From Mangrovihabitans endophyticus (lineage in GTDB: Bacteria; Actinomycetota; Actinomycetes; Mycobacteriales; Micromonosporaceae): DNA of 64,000 nucleotides. The translations under genes and the position numbers were made by a program. Each line of letters begins with the position of its first letter. Position 1 is the first letter of the stretch. The notes below the pieces were generated by a model, which worked only from the letters and a program-made list of their open reading frames with translations, was not told the origin of the DNA and ran no database searches. The stretch is from assembly GCF_014646155.1 (NCBI RefSeq), contig NZ_BMMX01000011.1, forward strand, positions 62,001 to 126,000, given 5' to 3'. This document shows positions 61,837 through 64,000 of the stretch, in pieces.

Positions 61837-62679
61837 TTAGCGTGGTTTGCGTGCGAGTCCGGCGTGCGTGGCGGTGTGGTCGTGCATGAGGTTGGGATCG
61901 GGGTGTGGTTCGAGGTGTGGGTGCCAGTCGTTCGTGTACGCAAGGCCGGGTTTTGCGAGGTCGAGGCCGCTGAAGAAGGCGGTGACTTGGTCGCGTGTTC
62001 GAGGGTGGAGTGCGCCGTGGTTGCCGCTGGCCGCGAGGTCGCGTAGTCGGTGTGCCTGTGCCGGTGGTAGCGGGTCGAGGGTGGCGTGGGTGAGGGCGAG
62101 GTAGCTGCCGGGCGCCAGCTCTTGGACCAAGCGGGCAACGAGTTGGTGGGGGTGGTCGGTGTCGGGGAGGAAGTGGAGAACGGCGATGATCAGCAGGCCG
62201 ATCGGCTGGGTGAAGTCGAGTCGTTGCGCGGCGTCGTGCAGGATCGTGTCGGGGTCGCGTAGGTCTCCGGTTGTGAAGGTGGTGTGCCCGTCGGGTCCGT
62301 CGGTGAGGAGGGCTTCGGCGTGGACGCCGACGAGTGGATCGTTGTCGATGTAGTGCACGCGGGTGTTCGGGTGGATGTGTTGGGCGATGTCGTGGACGTT
62401 GGGTGGGTCTGGGAGTCCGACGCCGATGTCGAGGAATTGTCGGATGTCGTGTTCGCTGAGGCAGCGGACGGCGCGGCGCATCCATTTGCGGTTTTCGCGG
62501 GCGGCCTGCTTGATGGTGGGGAAGGCGTCTTCGATGGTGTCGGCGGAGTGGCGGTCGGCGGCGAGGTTGTCTTTGCCGCCGAGCCAGGCGTCGTAGCGTC
62601 TGGCTGGTGGCACCTGGCCGAATTTGGGAGCGCACGGGACGGCCGGCTGTTCGTGACCCCGGGGTACGGCCAGAGCCAA
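61837..62679 (-). CDS. SAM-dependent methyltransferase (DUF574 type), 5' end cut by an insertion sequence
   Basis: The 280-residue reading has the DUF574/Methyltransf_19 features VPPARRYDAWLGGKDNLAADR near the start (23-43 region), FLDIGVGLPDPPNVHDIA (SAM site) and YIDNDPLV. These proteins are abundant in actinomycetes; substrates are unknown. The first in-frame start, a TTG at 62679, lies inside the terminal inverted repeat of the IS, so the native start was on the far side and has been displaced. Residues from PRGHEQPAVPCAPKFG onward are native. Expression from an IS promoter is possible. Confidence 0.82.
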   Translation of the reverse strand: MALAVPRGHEQPAVPCAPKFGQVPPARRYDAWLGGKDNLAADRHSADTIEDAFPTIKQAARENRKWMRRAVRCLSEHDIRQFLDIGVGLPDPPNVHDIAQHIHPNTRVHYIDNDPLVGVHAEALLTDGPDGHTTFTTGDLRDPDTILHDAAQRLDFTQPIGLLIIAVLHFLPDTDHPHQLVARLVQELAPGSYLALTHATLDPLPPAQAHRLRDLAASGNHGALHPRTRDQVTAFFSGLDLAKPGLAYTNDWHPHLEPHPDPNLMHDHTATHAGLARKPR

Positions 62680-62687
62680 AGCAAAGT
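62670..62687. repeat. Left terminal inverted repeat of the IS
   Basis: CCAGAGCCAAAGCAAAGT is the exact complement of 63976-63993. The preceding GGGTACG (62662-62668) is repeated after the right end. Confidence 0.95.
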
Positions 62688-62799
62688 TAGTTGATCTTCG
62701 TTTGTGCTGATGACGTGGGGGCCGCGAAACAGGCGCGGCCTTCCTTAGTAGACGATGGCGGTTCTCTACGCCAACCGTCGTCTACCAGAAAGGCCGCTC

Positions 62800-63968
62800 G
62801 TGTCAGTCTCGCACGCGGTCATCGATGTCGTCACGAACGCCGCCGGGCAGGCCGGACTGGGCCGGGTCACCACCCTGGCCACCGTGTTCGAGCAGGTCAA
62901 GGACCCGCGAAAGGCGAAAGGTGTCCGGCATCCCCTCGCCGCGGTACTGACGGTCCTGACCATGGCACTGCTGTGCGGGGCACGTGACTTCCGCCAGGCC
63001 GCCGACCGCGTCGCGGAACTCCCGCAACCGCTGCTCGCCGCCGCGGGCGCCCGCCGGCACCCGATCCTGGGCATCCGCATCCCACCTCGGCGCGACACCC
63101 TGCGCCGGCTGGCCGAGACCGTCGACGCCGCGGTCATGGACCGGCTGATCTGCACCTGGCTCAACACCCTGCTGACGAGCCCGCCGGTACCGGGCTGGCC
63201 CTGGACGGCAAGACCGTCCGCAACACCCATGCCGGCACCGGCCTGGACGTCCAACTGTTCTCCGCGATGCGCCACGACACCGCCGTCGTCGTCGCGCAAG
63301 TGAAAGTCCCGGACGACACCACCGAGGTCACCCAGATCGCCGCTCTGCTCGACGGACTCGACATCACCGGCATGACGATCACCGCCGACGCTGCGCACCC
63401 CAGCCACGACACCGCCCAATACCTGATCAAACAACAGGCGGGCTATGTCTTCACCGTCAAAGGCAACAGGCCCACCCTGCTCACCACGATCACCGAACGG
63501 CTCCCCGCCGCGGTCCCGGACACCGCAGCCGCCACCTGCATCGAACACCGCAACGGCCACCGGATCGTCCGCACCGCCTGGACCTCACCCGCAGACGGCA
63601 CCGACTTTCCCGGCGCCGCACAAGTCTTCCGGATCCGCCGCGACACCTACGCCCCGGACGGTCAACGCGTCAGCAAACACATCCTGCACGGCATCACGAG
63701 CCTGACCTGCACCGCATCCAAGATCGCCGCCCACGTACGCCGACACTGGGGAATCGAGAACAAGGTCCACTGGATCCGCGACGTCCTGCTCGGCGAAGAC
63801 GCCCACCACGCCTACCTCGGCAACACCGCCCACACCATGGCCGCGCTGCGCAACCTCGCCCTGGCACTCATCCGCCTCGCAGGCCACACCCGCATCAAAC
63901 ACATCATGGAACGGCACCACGCCGACAAGATGCTCATCCCCGCGCTACTCAACGCGGCCATCCGATAA
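62800..63968 (+). pseudogene. ISAs1-type transposase, frameshifted
   Basis: The first part (frame of GTG 62800, to about 63185) encodes the N-terminal ISAs1 domain with FEQVKDPRKAKGVRHPLAAV. The second part, in the -1 frame, starts with LALDGKTVRNTHAGTGLDVQ (first catalytic Asp in DGKTVR) and runs to AALLNAAIR-like LIPALLNAAIR at 63968 with HWGIENKVHWIRDV (catalytic Glu). The switch lies near 63178-63195 at AGCCCGCCGGTACC, which has no A/T-type slippery heptamer, so a single-base indel is likelier than programmed frameshifting. A sequencing error is possible. Without correction the product is truncated and inactive. Confidence 0.85.
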
Positions 63969-63975
63969 CTCACCG

Positions 63976-63993
63976 ACTTTGCTTTGGCTCTGG
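63976..63993. repeat. Right terminal inverted repeat of the IS
   Basis: ACTTTGCTTTGGCTCTGG is the exact complement of the left repeat at 62670-62687. It starts 7 bp after the transposase stop. Confidence 0.95.
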
Positions 63994-64000
63994 GGGTACG

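Larger units (their letters stand above)
62670..63993 (+). mobile_element. ISAs1-family-like insertion sequence (1324 bp)
   Basis: The element is bounded by perfect 18-bp inverted repeats. GGGTACG lies directly outside the right end and one base outside the left (62662-62668, 63994-64000), a target duplication of at least 7 bp; 8 bp, as usual for ISAs1, if base 64001 is G. One transposase gene on the + strand fills it. It interrupts the 5' part of the methyltransferase gene. Confidence 0.9.

Overview
The window is a high-G+C actinomycete chromosome segment. A bacterial proteasome activator ending in GQYL, an ESX-type EccB, DUF4192, DUF5926 and DUF6457 proteins and frequent GTG/TTG starts all fit Actinomycetes; the family mix suggests Micromonosporaceae (Actinoplanes/Micromonospora-like), which is inference. 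About 58 kb is ordinary, densely packed chromosome. The last 6 kb looks like an accessory island: it begins at a tRNA-Ser remnant, is visibly richer in A/T, carries genes without close functional context, and ends in an insertion sequence.

Layout. 1-9.2 kb: a partial endonuclease-Q-like gene, a membrane metallophosphoesterase, molybdopterin genes (moaD, moaA, then fdhD and mobA), a fructosamine kinase, a GNAT, a DUF4192 protein and a Tat-exported PhoD-like phosphatase. 9.2-22.6 kb: a YbjN-like protein, an Lrp regulator divergent from a dimethylargininase-type hydrolase, bpa, two tandem HAD phosphatases, an OsmC peroxidase, a small zincin, an AIM24 protein, pheA, a lipoprotein, ACT and PAS proteins, a NERD-like protein and arginine deiminase. 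22.6-30.5 kb: a histidine kinase, a phosphodiesterase, a rhodanese, an LCP ligase, a UDP-glucuronate-decarboxylase-like enzyme, an acetate-type Na+/solute symporter with its DUF485 partner, and a flavin reductase. 30.5-37.1 kb: an ABC exporter, a second symporter pair and a LytS/LytR two-component system. 37.1-45.9 kb: a sugar-phosphate transferase, an Fpg/Nei glycosylase, a GT4 glycosyltransferase, an arylsulfotransferase, an ornithine/lysine-type decarboxylase, a rhomboid protease and a cyclophilin. 46-50.8 kb: a Lys-rich membrane protein, an orphan eccB, corA and an aminotransferase.

The metabolically most unusual part is 50.8-57.1 kb. A three-gene overlapping operon encodes a LicC-like nucleotidyltransferase, a glycerol-1-phosphate-dehydrogenase-like enzyme and a CDP-alcohol phosphotransferase; together they could make, activate and transfer a phospho-alcohol head group. 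It faces a single 994-residue protein that fuses an acetoacetyl-CoA-synthetase-like ligase, a carrier domain and a thioesterase.

Non-coding structure is notable. Two intergenic loci (about 42.7 and 54.0 kb) carry palindromic elements bounded by GATCTTGA/TCAAGATC ends next to G-rich arrays; one is a 68-bp inverted repeat with 59 matching positions. A twice-repeated 20-mer built from TTATCCACA motifs lies between the LytR-type regulator and the symporter pair it probably controls. In the island, a ComEC-like metallo-beta-lactamase-fold protein is translationally coupled to a four-helix membrane protein and faces a Cys-rich-N-terminus protein of unknown function. This is the best candidate for an undescribed defence or signalling module. 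An ISAs1-like element with a frameshifted transposase sits at the right edge and appears to have cut off the start of a SAM-dependent methyltransferase gene.
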